A DNA stretch of 64,000 nt, from NCBI GenBank assembly GCA_000720535.1, contig JOAZ01000005.1:186001-250000 (forward strand), read 5' to 3'. The DNA comes from Streptomyces halstedii. GTDB taxonomy: Bacteria > Actinomycetota > Actinomycetes > Streptomycetales > Streptomycetaceae. How positions within the stretch are numbered: the stretch's first letter is position 1; the number at the start of each line of letters is the position of its first letter. The notes beneath the pieces are model-generated. The model was not told where the DNA came from and did not search any database. It saw only the letters and a program-made list of their open reading frames with translations. The translations under genes and the position numbers were made by a program. Positions 15,846 to 24,633 of the stretch are shown here, piece after piece.

Positions 15846-17180
15846 ATGACCATCTCGAAGACGCAGCGGGGGCGTGCCGCGGCAGCGGTGTCCCTCACGG
15901 CGGTGCTCGCCCTGACGGCGACCGCGTGCGGTGACGACGGCAGCGGTTCCGGCGGCGAGGGCAGCGGAAAGGGCGAGATCACCTTCTGGGACAACAACGG
16001 TGGTCCGCGCACCGCCATCTGGACCGAGATCATCAAGGACTTCGAGAAGAAGTACCCGGACATCAAGGTCAAGTACGTCCCGATCCCGATCGCCGACGTC
16101 CAGTCGAAGTACGACACGGCCATCGCGGGCGGCGGACTGCCCGACGTCGGCGGTGTCGGCACCGCCTACCTCGCCAACATGGTGTCGCAGGAGGCCCTCG
16201 AACCGCTCAACAAGCGGCTGGAGGGCTCCACGCTCAAGGGCAAGCTGGTCGACGGCATGGTGCAGAGCGTCACGGCCGCCGCCGGGCGGGGCGACGACCT
16301 CTACTCCATCCCGACCTCCGCCAACAACGGCGTCCTGTGGTACCGCACCGACCTGTTCAAGGCCGCGGGGCTGGAGGCACCCAGCACCTGGCCGAAGTTC
16401 TACGAGGCCGCGGAGAAGCTCACCGACGCGAAGAACAACAAGTTCGGCTACACCATCCGCGGCGGCGCCGGCTCCATCGCGCAGGCACTCGACGCGATCT
16501 ACGGCCAGAGCGGCATCACGTCGTTCTGGGACGGCGACACGACGACGCTCAACGACCCGAAGAACGTCGAGGCGCTGGAGAAGTACGCCGCCCTCTTCAA
16601 GAAGACGACGCCCGCCGCCGACGTCAACAACGACTTCACGAAGATGGTCGCCCAGTGGGACACCGGCACCATCGGCATGCTGAGCCACAACCTCGGCTCC
16701 CAGCAGGACCACCTCAAGGCCCTGGGCGCGGACAAGTTCGCCGGCATCCCCGCCCCCATCGGGGAGAGCGGCACCCGCGTCCAGGTCTCCAACCCCGTGG
16801 ACGGGCTCGGCCTCTTCCGGTCCGGCGACAACAAGGAGGCGGCCTGGAAGTTCATCGAGTTCGCCGCCTCGCACGAGTCGAACAGCAAGTGGAACGAGTC
16901 CGCGGGGGCCATCCCGGCCAACACCGAGGCCGCCAAGGACCCGTGGATCAACCAGACCGAGTCCACCTCACTGGCCGCCAAGGCCCTCACCGACGGCTCC
17001 ACCACCATCGTGGACCTGCCGTACTACCTGCCGGACTGGAACAACATCAGCAAGGCCGACAACGAGCCGGAGTTCCAGAAGGTGATGCTCGGAAAGATCA
17101 CGGCCAAGGCCTTCCTGGACAAGATGGCCAAGGAGCTCAACGAGGCCAACAAGGAGTGGCAGGAGCTGGGCAACGGCTGA
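15846..17180 (+). CDS. Sugar ABC transporter substrate-binding lipoprotein
   Basis: A 444-residue extracellular solute-binding protein. The N-terminal signal ends in a lipobox, LTATAC at about residues 22-27, so it would be lipid-anchored outside the membrane. The mature part begins with a flexible Gly/Ser/Asp stretch and then ITFWDNNGGPRTAIW, with RGGAGSIAQALDAIYGQSG further on; this is the CUT1 sugar-binder fold. It is the last gene of the importer operon, 120 bp after GH43, behind a GAGAGAAGAG ribosome site, and would bind the oligosaccharide carried by the permeases at 10318-12164. Confidence 0.92.
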   Translation: MTISKTQRGRAAAAVSLTAVLALTATACGDDGSGSGGEGSGKGEITFWDNNGGPRTAIWTEIIKDFEKKYPDIKVKYVPIPIADVQSKYDTAIAGGGLPDVGGVGTAYLANMVSQEALEPLNKRLEGSTLKGKLVDGMVQSVTAAAGRGDDLYSIPTSANNGVLWYRTDLFKAAGLEAPSTWPKFYEAAEKLTDAKNNKFGYTIRGGAGSIAQALDAIYGQSGITSFWDGDTTTLNDPKNVEALEKYAALFKKTTPAADVNNDFTKMVAQWDTGTIGMLSHNLGSQQDHLKALGADKFAGIPAPIGESGTRVQVSNPVDGLGLFRSGDNKEAAWKFIEFAASHESNSKWNESAGAIPANTEAAKDPWINQTESTSLAAKALTDGSTTIVDLPYYLPDWNNISKADNEPEFQKVMLGKITAKAFLDKMAKELNEANKEWQELGNG

Positions 17181-17364
17181 TCCCGCTTCGCCACCGCCCT
17201 CACCCCGATGACCGGGGGACCGGCGGCGGTCCGGGTCGCGCCCCGCCGCCGGTCCCTCTCCCCCTTCTTCACCCCTTTCCCACCCCCGTCCCCTCCCTCC
17301 CCGCGCACCTCAGCACCGCAGTACCTCCAGAGATTTCGCGAGATTTCGAGAGAGGCAGTTCCCC

Positions 17365-18204
17365 GTGTCCCTGACGCGCAGACAGACGGCGGCCGCGCTC
17401 CTCGCGCTGCCCCTCGCCCTCACCGCCACACCCGCGCTCGCCCACGGAGGCGGCGGCCCCCGCGGAGGCGGGCAGCGGCCCCGCACCCTGCACCTCGCGG
17501 GCGACTCGACGGCCGCCCGGAAATACGCCGACGCCGCGCCCGAGACCGGCTGGGGCATGGCCCTGCCGTTCTTCCTCGGCCCGCACCTCGATGTCGCCAA
17601 CCACGCGGTCAACGGCCGCAGTTCGAAGAGCTTCGTGGACGAGGGGCGGCTGACCGCCCTGCTCGACGGGGTACGCCCCGGGGACCTCGTCCTGATCCAG
17701 TTCGGGCACAACGACGAGAAGACCGAGGACCCGGCGCGCGGCACCGACCCCTGGACCACCTACCAGCAGTACCTGCGGCTGTACCTGAAGGGGGCCCGTG
17801 AACGGCGGGCGCGCCCCGTCCTGATCACCCCCGTGGAGCGCCGCCGGTTCGCCGACGACGGCACCGCCCGGCCCACCCACGGTCAGTACCCGGCGGCGAT
17901 GCGCGCCCTGGCCGCCGAGGAGCGCGTCCCGGTCCTCGACGCCCAGGCGCTCTCCCTCGCCCGCTGGCAGCGGCTCGGCCCGGACGGGACCCAACCCCTC
18001 TTCAACTGGCTGGAGCCGGGCGAGTCCCCCAACTACCCCGACGGCAGGCAGGACAACACCCACTTCCGGCCCGCGGGCGCCGTCGAGGTGGCCAGGATGA
18101 CGGCCCGCGCGCTCCTGGAGGCGCGGGTGCTCGCCCCGCGCGACGTGCGCCGCCTCGACGCGCCGGTCCCCGAGCACCTGATCACCTGGCCGCAGCCGGT
18201 CTGA
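17365..18204 (+). CDS. Secreted rhamnogalacturonan acetylesterase-like SGNH hydrolase (CE12)
   Basis: A 279-residue secreted esterase. A signal peptide of about 26 residues (RRQTAAALLALPLALTATPALA) contains a twin-arginine-like start. Catalytic blocks are GDSTAA (Ser48), the GxND block FGHND (113-117) and DNTH (Asp230, His233), the pattern of CE12 rhamnogalacturonan acetylesterases. It would remove acetyl groups from pectin outside the cell and so open the polymer to the lyase and methylesterase encoded next. GTG at 17365 follows GAGAGAGG. The 10-base direct repeat AGATTTCGCG/AGATTTCGAG just upstream (17331-17350) may be regulatory. Confidence 0.87.
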   Translation: MSLTRRQTAAALLALPLALTATPALAHGGGGPRGGGQRPRTLHLAGDSTAARKYADAAPETGWGMALPFFLGPHLDVANHAVNGRSSKSFVDEGRLTALLDGVRPGDLVLIQFGHNDEKTEDPARGTDPWTTYQQYLRLYLKGARERRARPVLITPVERRRFADDGTARPTHGQYPAAMRALAAEERVPVLDAQALSLARWQRLGPDGTQPLFNWLEPGESPNYPDGRQDNTHFRPAGAVEVARMTARALLEARVLAPRDVRRLDAPVPEHLITWPQPV

Positions 18205-18320
18205 CCGCGCCGCCCCCGCGCGCCCGCCACGCACCGCGTCCGGTGCGCGCCCCGTACCGCACCACCCTGTTCACCCCTCTGTTCCACCCATCCCCGCCGA
18301 ACGACAGCTAAGGAACCGCC

Positions 18321-19655
18321 ATGTCCGCACGCATGCGCCACCTCCGTGCCACCGCCGTGGTCCTGGGCACCGCCTCGCTCGCCCTCGCGGTGAGCGTCCC
18401 CGCCCAGGCCACCTCCCGCCCCGCCCCCGGCAAGGGCATCGAGCGCGCCGTCCTGCCGGCGGGTGACGGCTGGGCCTCCGCCGAGGGCTCCACCACCGGC
18501 GGCGCCGACGCCACCCCGGACCACGTGTACACCGTCACCAACCGGGCCGAGCTGATCGCCGCCTTCGCGGACGCCGGTGACGCGCCCAAGATCGTCAGGA
18601 TCGCCGGCACCATCCACGGCAACGCCGACGCCGCGGGCACCCCGATCGGCTGCGAGGAGTACCAGCGGGACGGCTACACCCTGGAGAAGTACCTCACCGC
18701 CTACGACCCGGAGGTCTGGGGCATGGACGAGGTCCCCTCCGGCCCGCTGGAGGACGCCCGGGTGGCCTCCGCGAAGCTCCAGGCCGCCGCGGTCAACGTG
18801 AAGGTCCCGTCCAACACCACGCTCGTCGGCGTCGGCAGGAACGCGACGGTCGTCGGCGCCAGCCTCCAGGTGAAGAACGTCTCCAACGTCATCGTCCGCA
18901 ACATCTCCTTCGAGGACACCTACGACTGCTTCCCCCAGTGGGACCCCACCGACGGGGACACCGGCCACTGGAACTCCGAGTACGACAACCTCGTCGTCTA
19001 CGGCTCCGACCACGTCTGGGTGGATCACAACACCTTCAGCGACGGCGACCGCCCCGACGCCGACCAGCCCTCCTACTTCGACGAGCTGTTCCAGCAGCAC
19101 GACGGCCTCTTCGACATCGTGCGCGGCGCCGACCTGGTCACCGTCTCCTACAACGTCCTCAAGGACCACGACAAGACGATGCTGATCGGCAACAGCGACG
19201 GCGCCGGGGCCGACGACCGGGGCAAGCTCCGGGTCACCCTGCACCACAACCTCTTCAAGGACGTCAACGAGCGCGCGCCCCGCGTCCGCTTCGGGCAGGT
19301 CGACTCGTACAACAACCACTTCGTCTCCACCAAGGGCAGTGCCTACGGCTACTCGTACGGCATCGGCGCGGAGTCCCAGCTCGTCGCCGAGCACAACGCC
19401 TTCACCCTCCACTCCGGTGTCGACAAGGCCACCATCCTCAAGAAGTGGTCCGAGTCCTCCCTCACGGCGGGGGACAACTACGTCAACGGCCGCAAGACCG
19501 ACCTGATCGCCGTGCACAACGCGGGCGTGCCCGCCGAGCACCTCACCGAGGGCGCCGGCTGGAAGCCGAAGCTGCGCACCACGGTGGACCACCCGCTGGT
19601 CGTGCCGCTGGTCGTCGCCCTGAAGGCCGGCGCGGGCCGCACGCTGATCGGCTGA
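18321..19655 (+). CDS. Secreted pectate lyase, polysaccharide lyase family 1
   Basis: A 444-residue secreted enzyme with a signal peptide of about 30 residues (ends SVPAQA). The parallel beta-helix core shows the PL1 hallmarks: NTTLVGVGRNATVVG, NVIVRNISFED, the WVDHNTFSDG motif and the arginine-bearing RAPRVRFG with YNNHF. It should cleave alpha-1,4-galacturonan by beta-elimination with calcium. An insertion with YDCFPQWDPTDGD sits at the usual calcium site. A good AAGGAA ribosome site precedes the ATG. The CE12 and CE8 genes on each side make a compact extracellular pectinolytic set. Confidence 0.93.
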   Translation: MSARMRHLRATAVVLGTASLALAVSVPAQATSRPAPGKGIERAVLPAGDGWASAEGSTTGGADATPDHVYTVTNRAELIAAFADAGDAPKIVRIAGTIHGNADAAGTPIGCEEYQRDGYTLEKYLTAYDPEVWGMDEVPSGPLEDARVASAKLQAAAVNVKVPSNTTLVGVGRNATVVGASLQVKNVSNVIVRNISFEDTYDCFPQWDPTDGDTGHWNSEYDNLVVYGSDHVWVDHNTFSDGDRPDADQPSYFDELFQQHDGLFDIVRGADLVTVSYNVLKDHDKTMLIGNSDGAGADDRGKLRVTLHHNLFKDVNERAPRVRFGQVDSYNNHFVSTKGSAYGYSYGIGAESQLVAEHNAFTLHSGVDKATILKKWSESSLTAGDNYVNGRKTDLIAVHNAGVPAEHLTEGAGWKPKLRTTVDHPLVVPLVVALKAGAGRTLIG

Positions 19656-19791
19656 CCCGCCCCCGGCAGCCGATCCCGTAGCTGCCCCGCCCCTCCCATC
19701 TCCCCCATACCGGCCGGAGCGGCACCGCACGCTTCCACCACCCCGGAACGCGCCGCTCCGGCCCCCTTTCCTCCCCGTAAGGAGTACCGCC

Positions 19792-20895
19792 ATGCCCAGC
19801 AGACGCGGCGCCCTGTCCCTGCTCGCGGGCGCGGGCGCCGCCCTCGCCGTCGGTGCCCCCGCCGCCCACGCCCGGCCCGCGCGTCCGGGCCCCTTCGGCC
19901 GCCACGGCTCACCGTCCCGCCGCCTCGACGCCGGCACGCTCTACGTCGATCCGCACGGCAGGGGCGACCACACCGACGTACGGTCCGCGCTTGACGCCGC
20001 CACCGGCACCGGCCGCACCCTGGTGATCGCCCCCGGCACCTACCGCGGCCCCCTCTCGGTGGGCGCCGACCGGGCGGGGATCACCCTCATCGGCGCGAGC
20101 GGCGACGCCCGCGACACCGTCCTCGTCCACGACAACGCGGCCGGCACCCCCAAGCCCGACGGCTCCGGCACCCTGGGCACCAGCGGATCGGCCACCGTCA
20201 CCGTCCAGGCCGCCGGATTCACCGCCCGCGACCTGACCTTCGCCAACGACTGGCTGCGCTCGGACAACCCCGAGTACACCGGCACCCAGGCCGTCGCGAT
20301 CAAGGTCCAGGGCGACCGCTCGGCGTTCTACGGCTGCCGCTTCCTCGGCCACCAGGACACCCTGTACGCCGACTCCCTCTCGCTGACCGCGTTCGCCCGG
20401 CAGTACTACCGCGACTGCTACGCGGAGGGGGACGTGGACTTCGTGTTCGGCCGCGCCACCGCCGTCTACGACCGCTGCCACTTCCGCACCCTGAACCGCA
20501 CCGACCTGGCCGCGGCCCCGTACGGCTTCGTCTTCGCGCCCAGCACCGCCGGGACCGACCCGCACGGCTTCCTGGTCCTGCGCTCCCGCGTCACCAGCAC
20601 CGCCCCCGCCGCCCACTACAAGCTGGCCCGCCCCTGGGTGCCGTCCTCCGACCCCACCGCGTACCCGATGCTGACGGTCCGCGACAGCCACCTCGGCGCG
20701 GGCATCGACGCGGCCACGCCGTACGCCTCCATGTCCGCCGACCACCCCTGGCAGGACCAGCGCTTCGCCGAACACCACAACACCGGCCCCGGCGCCCGCG
20801 TCACGGTCCCGGCCAACCGCCCCCAGCTCAGCGCCTCGACGGCCCGCGCGCACACCCCGGCCGCCTGGCTGGGGGACTGGCGCCCGTACGCGTGA
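19792..20895 (+). CDS. Secreted pectin methylesterase (CE8)
   Basis: A 367-residue secreted enzyme with a twin-arginine-like signal (SRRGALSLLAGAG ending AAHA). The CE8 catalytic motifs are present: GHQDTLY with Asp189, DVDFVFG with Asp216 as nucleophile, and KLARPW with the conserved Arg. It would demethylate pectin, making it a substrate for the PL1 lyase upstream. The start has AAGGAG at ideal distance. Read-through to the opposite-strand sigma fragment would meet only 20896-21144, where I see no clear terminator. Confidence 0.92.
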   Translation: MPSRRGALSLLAGAGAALAVGAPAAHARPARPGPFGRHGSPSRRLDAGTLYVDPHGRGDHTDVRSALDAATGTGRTLVIAPGTYRGPLSVGADRAGITLIGASGDARDTVLVHDNAAGTPKPDGSGTLGTSGSATVTVQAAGFTARDLTFANDWLRSDNPEYTGTQAVAIKVQGDRSAFYGCRFLGHQDTLYADSLSLTAFARQYYRDCYAEGDVDFVFGRATAVYDRCHFRTLNRTDLAAAPYGFVFAPSTAGTDPHGFLVLRSRVTSTAPAAHYKLARPWVPSSDPTAYPMLTVRDSHLGAGIDAATPYASMSADHPWQDQRFAEHHNTGPGARVTVPANRPQLSASTARAHTPAAWLGDWRPYA

Positions 20896-21144
20896 GCGGC
20901 GGGCGGTGACGCCGTTCGGCGCGACTTGTCGCTGATGAGCAGCCGCGCGGCCGCCGACGTGTCCGCCAGATACGCGGGGGGATGCGGCTCGTACCCTCAT
21001 GCCGGGTGTTCCGTTCCTCGTGGGTGGGGGAGTGCCGCGCTCCTTGGCCGCCGCCGGGGAGGGGGTTGCCGGGAATCCCGACCGATTTCCCGCCGGGTGC
21101 GAAGCGGCGGCCGCGCGCAACCGCTTCCGCAGGCCCCCCGTCCG

Positions 21145-21531
21145 TCAGCGCCTTCCTCCGGTGCGCTGCGCCGCGACGGCCACCTGGAAGCGCACGGCCG
21201 GGCCCTCGGGCTCCAGCAGCCTGTGCAACTCCGCCATCGCGCGCGAGGTCTGACTCTTCACCGTACCGACCGATATCCCCAGGACCAGGGAGGTGTCCCG
21301 CTCCGAGAGGTCGAAGGCGTGCCGCAGCACCACGCACGCCCGCTTGCGGAACGGCAGCCGGCGCAGGGCCCCTTGGACGTCCACCACCGCCGACACGTCC
21401 GGGTCCTCCACGGCGTACCCGTCCCCGCCGCCGCGCGGTGCCCAGAACAGCGCGATCCTGCGGCGCTCCCGGACGGCGCCGCGGATGCGCGTACGGGCCA
21501 GGTTGGCGACCACCCCGCGCGCGTACGCCAC
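21145..21531 (-). pseudogene. N-terminally truncated SigE-family ECF sigma factor
   Basis: The translated 128 residues begin AYARGVVANLARTRIRG, which corresponds to the end of sigma region 2, and continue through region 4 with a helix-turn-helix (LSERDTSLVLGISVGTVKSQTSRAMAEL). Region 2.1-2.3, needed for core binding and promoter melting, is missing. The open frame reaches back only to the stop codon of the penicillin-binding protein gene (21550-21552), with HPVAYARG readable just before the GTG at 21531. The likeliest explanation is a deletion that joined the sigma gene to the PBP gene. A functional short protein is possible but would not be a normal sigma factor. Confidence 0.6.
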
Positions 21532-21549
21532 CGGGTGGTCGGCGCCCCG

Positions 21550-23001
21550 TCACCGGCCCAGCGCCGCCGCCATCATCTTCTGGGCGATCGGTGCCGCCAG
21601 GCCGTTGCCGCTGACCTCCGAGCGGGCCGCGCCGGAGTCCTCGACGACCACGGCGACCGCCACCTGCTTGCCGGTGGAGGCGTCCTTGGCGTACGAGGTG
21701 AACCAGGCGTACGGGGTGTTGCTGTTGTCCACACCGTTCTGCGCGGTGCCCGTCTTGCCGCCGACCTCGGCGCCGGGGATCCGGGCGTTGGTGCCCGTGC
21801 CCTCCTCCACCACCGTGACCATCGCGCTGCTCAGCTGCTCGGCCGTCCGCTCGGAGACGACCCGCTCGGTGTCACCGTCCTCGTACGTCTGGAGGGCCGT
21901 GCCGCCGGAGTCCGTCACCTTCGAGACCATGTGCGGGGCCGCCAGCTCGCCGCCGTTGGCCAGGGCCGCCGAGACCATCGCCATCTGCATCGGCGTCGCG
22001 GTCACCTCGAACTGGCCGATGCCGGTCAGCGCGGTCTGCGCCTTGTCCATGCCGGTGGGGTAGACGCTCTTGGACGCCCGCACCGGGACGTCCAGCTTCT
22101 CGGTGTCGAAGCCGAACGCGTCCGCCATCGCCTTCACCTTGTCCTGGCCGAGGTCGGCCGCGGCCTTCGCGAAGACGTTGTTGCAGGAGTACTGGAGCGC
22201 GGTGCGCAGGGTGGCGTTCTCGCAGGGGGCCGAGGCGCTCTCGTTGGACAGGACCGTCGTCGTGCCCGGCAGGGTGTAGGGGTTGGGGCTGTCCGTCGGC
22301 TCGTCCACCGACGCGTACAGGCCGTCCTCCAGCGCGGCCGACGCCACCACCAGCTTGAACGTGGAGCCTGGCGCGAGCGGTTGCCGCAGCGCCCGGTTGA
22401 CCAGGGGTTTGTCCTCGGCGTCGAGGAGCTTCCGCCAGGCCTCGCCGTCCGTCGTCCCGCTGATCGTGGACGGGTCGTACGACGGGGACGAGACCATGCC
22501 CAGGATCCGCCCGGTCACCGGGTCCATCGCGACCGCCGCGCCCCGGTCGTCGCCGAGCGCGTCGGCGGCCGCCTTCTGGACGTCCGGGTCGATGGTCGTC
22601 ACCACGGCACCCGGGTCCGCCCGCTTGCCGGTCAGCAGGTCCGTGGGGCTGCCCAGCCGGTCGTCCGTGCCGTCGAGCACATCGCCGTAGATGCCCTCCA
22701 GCTGGGTGGCCCCGTACGCCTGGGAGCTGTAGCCGGTGACGGACGCGTACAGCTCGCCCTGGGTGTAGGTGCGCTTGTACCGCAGGTCGTCGCCCTGTGT
22801 CTCCTTCGAACCGGTGACCGGGGAACCGGCCACGATGATGTCTCCGAGCGGCTGCGCGTACCGCGCGATGGTGTGCCGCCGGTTGTGTTCGTCGTCCGCG
22901 AGCGCCCGTGCCTCGTACGCCTGCACCCAGGTCGCCCGCACCAGCAGGGCGAGGACCATCAGCAGGCAGAAGACCGAGGCGCGCCTGATCGTCTTGTTCA
23001 T
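21550..23001 (-). CDS. Class B penicillin-binding protein (PbpA/FtsI-like transpeptidase)
   Basis: A 483-residue peptidoglycan transpeptidase with an N-terminal membrane anchor (residues 9-22) and an extracellular dimerisation domain. The penicillin-binding motifs are complete: STFK (Ser213, Lys216), SCN (272-274) and KTGTA (416-420). It resembles Streptomyces PbpA, which normally sits beside rodA and serine/threonine kinase genes; none of these is here, so it is an orphan paralogue. The ATG is preceded by no strong ribosome site. It may be needed for growth or sporulation under particular conditions. The gene ends exactly at the truncated sigma factor frame. Confidence 0.92.
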   Translation of the reverse strand: MNKTIRRASVFCLLMVLALLVRATWVQAYEARALADDEHNRRHTIARYAQPLGDIIVAGSPVTGSKETQGDDLRYKRTYTQGELYASVTGYSSQAYGATQLEGIYGDVLDGTDDRLGSPTDLLTGKRADPGAVVTTIDPDVQKAAADALGDDRGAAVAMDPVTGRILGMVSSPSYDPSTISGTTDGEAWRKLLDAEDKPLVNRALRQPLAPGSTFKLVVASAALEDGLYASVDEPTDSPNPYTLPGTTTVLSNESASAPCENATLRTALQYSCNNVFAKAAADLGQDKVKAMADAFGFDTEKLDVPVRASKSVYPTGMDKAQTALTGIGQFEVTATPMQMAMVSAALANGGELAAPHMVSKVTDSGGTALQTYEDGDTERVVSERTAEQLSSAMVTVVEEGTGTNARIPGAEVGGKTGTAQNGVDNSNTPYAWFTSYAKDASTGKQVAVAVVVEDSGAARSEVSGNGLAAPIAQKMMAAALGR

Positions 23002-23174
23002 CCCGCTGTGGGACGAAGGGGGCCACCCCGGGCGTTCCCGTTCGTGGCCCTTCTCACCGGTTTCTCACGTTCCGGGCCCGGGATCTTCCCACGGTGACGC
23101 TCGCGCCCACGCCGGGCGTCCAGCCGGAACGGTCGTGCCGTCGTGCCGACGCCGGGCCGGCCGGACCGTCGTGC

Positions 23175-23654
23175 CTATGCCTGGCCGTCCAGCCGGAACA
23201 GCAGCTCGTCGGTCTCCTCGCCCCGCGCCTCGGCGTACCCCCGGTCCGTACCGGTCACCGTGAACCCGCACTTTTCGAGGACCCGCACCGAGCCCGCGTT
23301 GTCCGCCGCGGCCCGTGCGTGCAGGGGCCGCTCCGGTACGTCCTCCAGCAGCGCCCGCAGCGCGGCGGTCGCCAGGCCCCGGCCCCAGTGCGCCCGGTCG
23401 ATCCAGTAGGTGACCTCGCGCTCGGCCGGCGGACCGTAGACACCGGCGTTCCCCACCACCACGCCGTCCGCGAGCACCGTGCGCATGACGACGGCCTCCG
23501 CCATCCGGATGCGCTGCCAGTGGGCGTTGAACATGGCGCGGTCGGCCGGATCGGCGCTGGTGAAGGCCGCCACCCGGGTCGCCTCGGGGTCGCTCATGAA
23601 CGCGAAGAAGAGGGGCAGGTCACCGTCCCGCACCTCGCGCAGTATGACGTGCAT
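23175..23654 (-). CDS. GNAT-family N-acetyltransferase
   Basis: A 159-residue protein with GNAT order: REVRDGDLPLFFAFMSDP at the start, the acetyl-CoA loop HWGRGLATAAL (Q/RxxGxG/A-type) near residue 100, then the NAGSVRVLEKCGF motif and a C-terminal strand. It resembles RimJ/RimL-like enzymes that acetylate amino groups of proteins or small molecules. The substrate is unknown. The start lies 4 bp from the end of the IclR gene, so the two are probably transcribed together. A partial copy of its 3' end lies downstream at 23112-23130. Confidence 0.87.
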   Translation of the reverse strand: MHVILREVRDGDLPLFFAFMSDPEATRVAAFTSADPADRAMFNAHWQRIRMAEAVVMRTVLADGVVVGNAGVYGPPAEREVTYWIDRAHWGRGLATAALRALLEDVPERPLHARAAADNAGSVRVLEKCGFTVTGTDRGYAEARGEETDELLFRLDGQA

Positions 23655-23658
23655 GGGA

Positions 23659-24429
23659 TCAGAGCCTCCGGGTCGCGAGGGTGAGCCGGTCGCGGGCGTC
23701 GAACAGGGCGTCCTTGACCATCTGCTCGTGCGCGGGCGTGAGCCGGGCGACCGGCACCGAGCAGCTGATCGCGTCGCGCGCCGGGGTGCGGTAGGGGATG
23801 GCGACGCCGAAGCAGCGCAGTCCGAGGGTGTTCTCCTCGCGGTCCACCGCGTATCCCTGCTCGCGGACGGCGTGCAGCTCCTCGATGAGCTCCTCGCGGT
23901 CGGTCAGGGTGTGTTCCGTCAGCGCGGGCAGCGTCTTCGGAAGCATCGCGCGGACCTGCTCGTCGCTGTGGGTGGCCAGCAGCGCCTTGCCGAGCGAGGT
24001 GGAGTGCGCGGGCAGCCGGCGGCCGACCCGGGTGAAGGGGCGCAGATAGTGCTGGGACTGCCGGGTGGCCAGGTACACCACGTTCGTCCCGTCCAGACGG
24101 GCCAGGTGGATGGTCTCCGTGGTGTCGTCGGAGAGCCGGTCCAGGGTGGGGCGGGCGGCGGCGACCACCTCGTCGCCGTCGATGTAGGAGGTGCCGACCA
24201 GCAGCGCCCGCACCCCGATCCCGTACCGGGTGCCCGTCGCGTCGGTCTCCACCCAGCCGAGCTCGACCAGGGTGCGCAGCAGCATGTAGAGGCTGGACTT
24301 GGGGTAACCGACGGCCTCCTGTACGGCGGCCAGCGAGTGCATGCCGGGACGCCCCGCGAAGTACTCCAGGAGCTCCACCGTGCGTACCGCTGACTTGACC
24401 TGTGTCCCACCGGCCTCGGCAACCGCCAT
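23659..24429 (-). CDS. IclR-family transcriptional regulator
   Basis: A 256-residue regulator with an N-terminal winged helix (about 10-75; SAVRTVELLEYF, then VQEAVGYPKSSLYMLLRTLVELGWVE) and a C-terminal effector domain (DGTNVVYLATRQSQHYLRPF, then AHSTSLGKALLA and the IPYRTPARDAISCSVPVARL segment). IclR proteins often govern aromatic or sugar-acid catabolism and bind GTTC/GAAC palindromes. It diverges from the semialdehyde dehydrogenase gene and three such motifs lie between them (24550-24594), so it likely controls that gene and itself. ATG 24429 has GGAAGGGG upstream; a longer frame to 24531 would run through the intergenic control region. Confidence 0.9.
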   Translation of the reverse strand: MAVAEAGGTQVKSAVRTVELLEYFAGRPGMHSLAAVQEAVGYPKSSLYMLLRTLVELGWVETDATGTRYGIGVRALLVGTSYIDGDEVVAAARPTLDRLSDDTTETIHLARLDGTNVVYLATRQSQHYLRPFTRVGRRLPAHSTSLGKALLATHSDEQVRAMLPKTLPALTEHTLTDREELIEELHAVREQGYAVDREENTLGLRCFGVAIPYRTPARDAISCSVPVARLTPAHEQMVKDALFDARDRLTLATRRL

Positions 24430-24521
24430 CGTCCTGTGCCCCTTCCGACTGCTTCTCGTACGACCTGCTCGTGTTACCCGCTTCCACGGCTCCGCGCAAC
24501 GCCGTGGCGTCCCGCCACTTC

Positions 24522-24594
24522 TTGCCAACACGGAACGCCCGCAAATAGAGTTCCGGTGTATTCACGTTCAGGAACGCTGTTCAGAATACCGAAC
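24522..24594 (+). promoter_or_regulatory. Promoter with clustered IclR-type operators
   Basis: TTGCCA (24522-24527), 18 bases and TAGAGT (24546-24551) make a promoter for the dehydrogenase. Overlapping or following it are GTTCCGG (24550-24556), the perfect inverted repeat GTTCAGGAAC (24566-24575) and the near-palindrome GTTCAGAATACCGAAC (24579-24594). This fits repression, or activation released by a ligand, through the divergent IclR protein. Confidence 0.55.
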
Positions 24595-24633
24595 AACTCC
24601 TGGATGTGTGGCAGTGGACCGGAAGGAAACACG

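Noticed and set aside
13557-16874. A 1105-codon open frame on the minus strand
   Set aside because: It is antisense to the DUF6807, GH43 and binding-protein genes and has no homology pattern; the plus-strand genes have clear catalytic motifs and starts.
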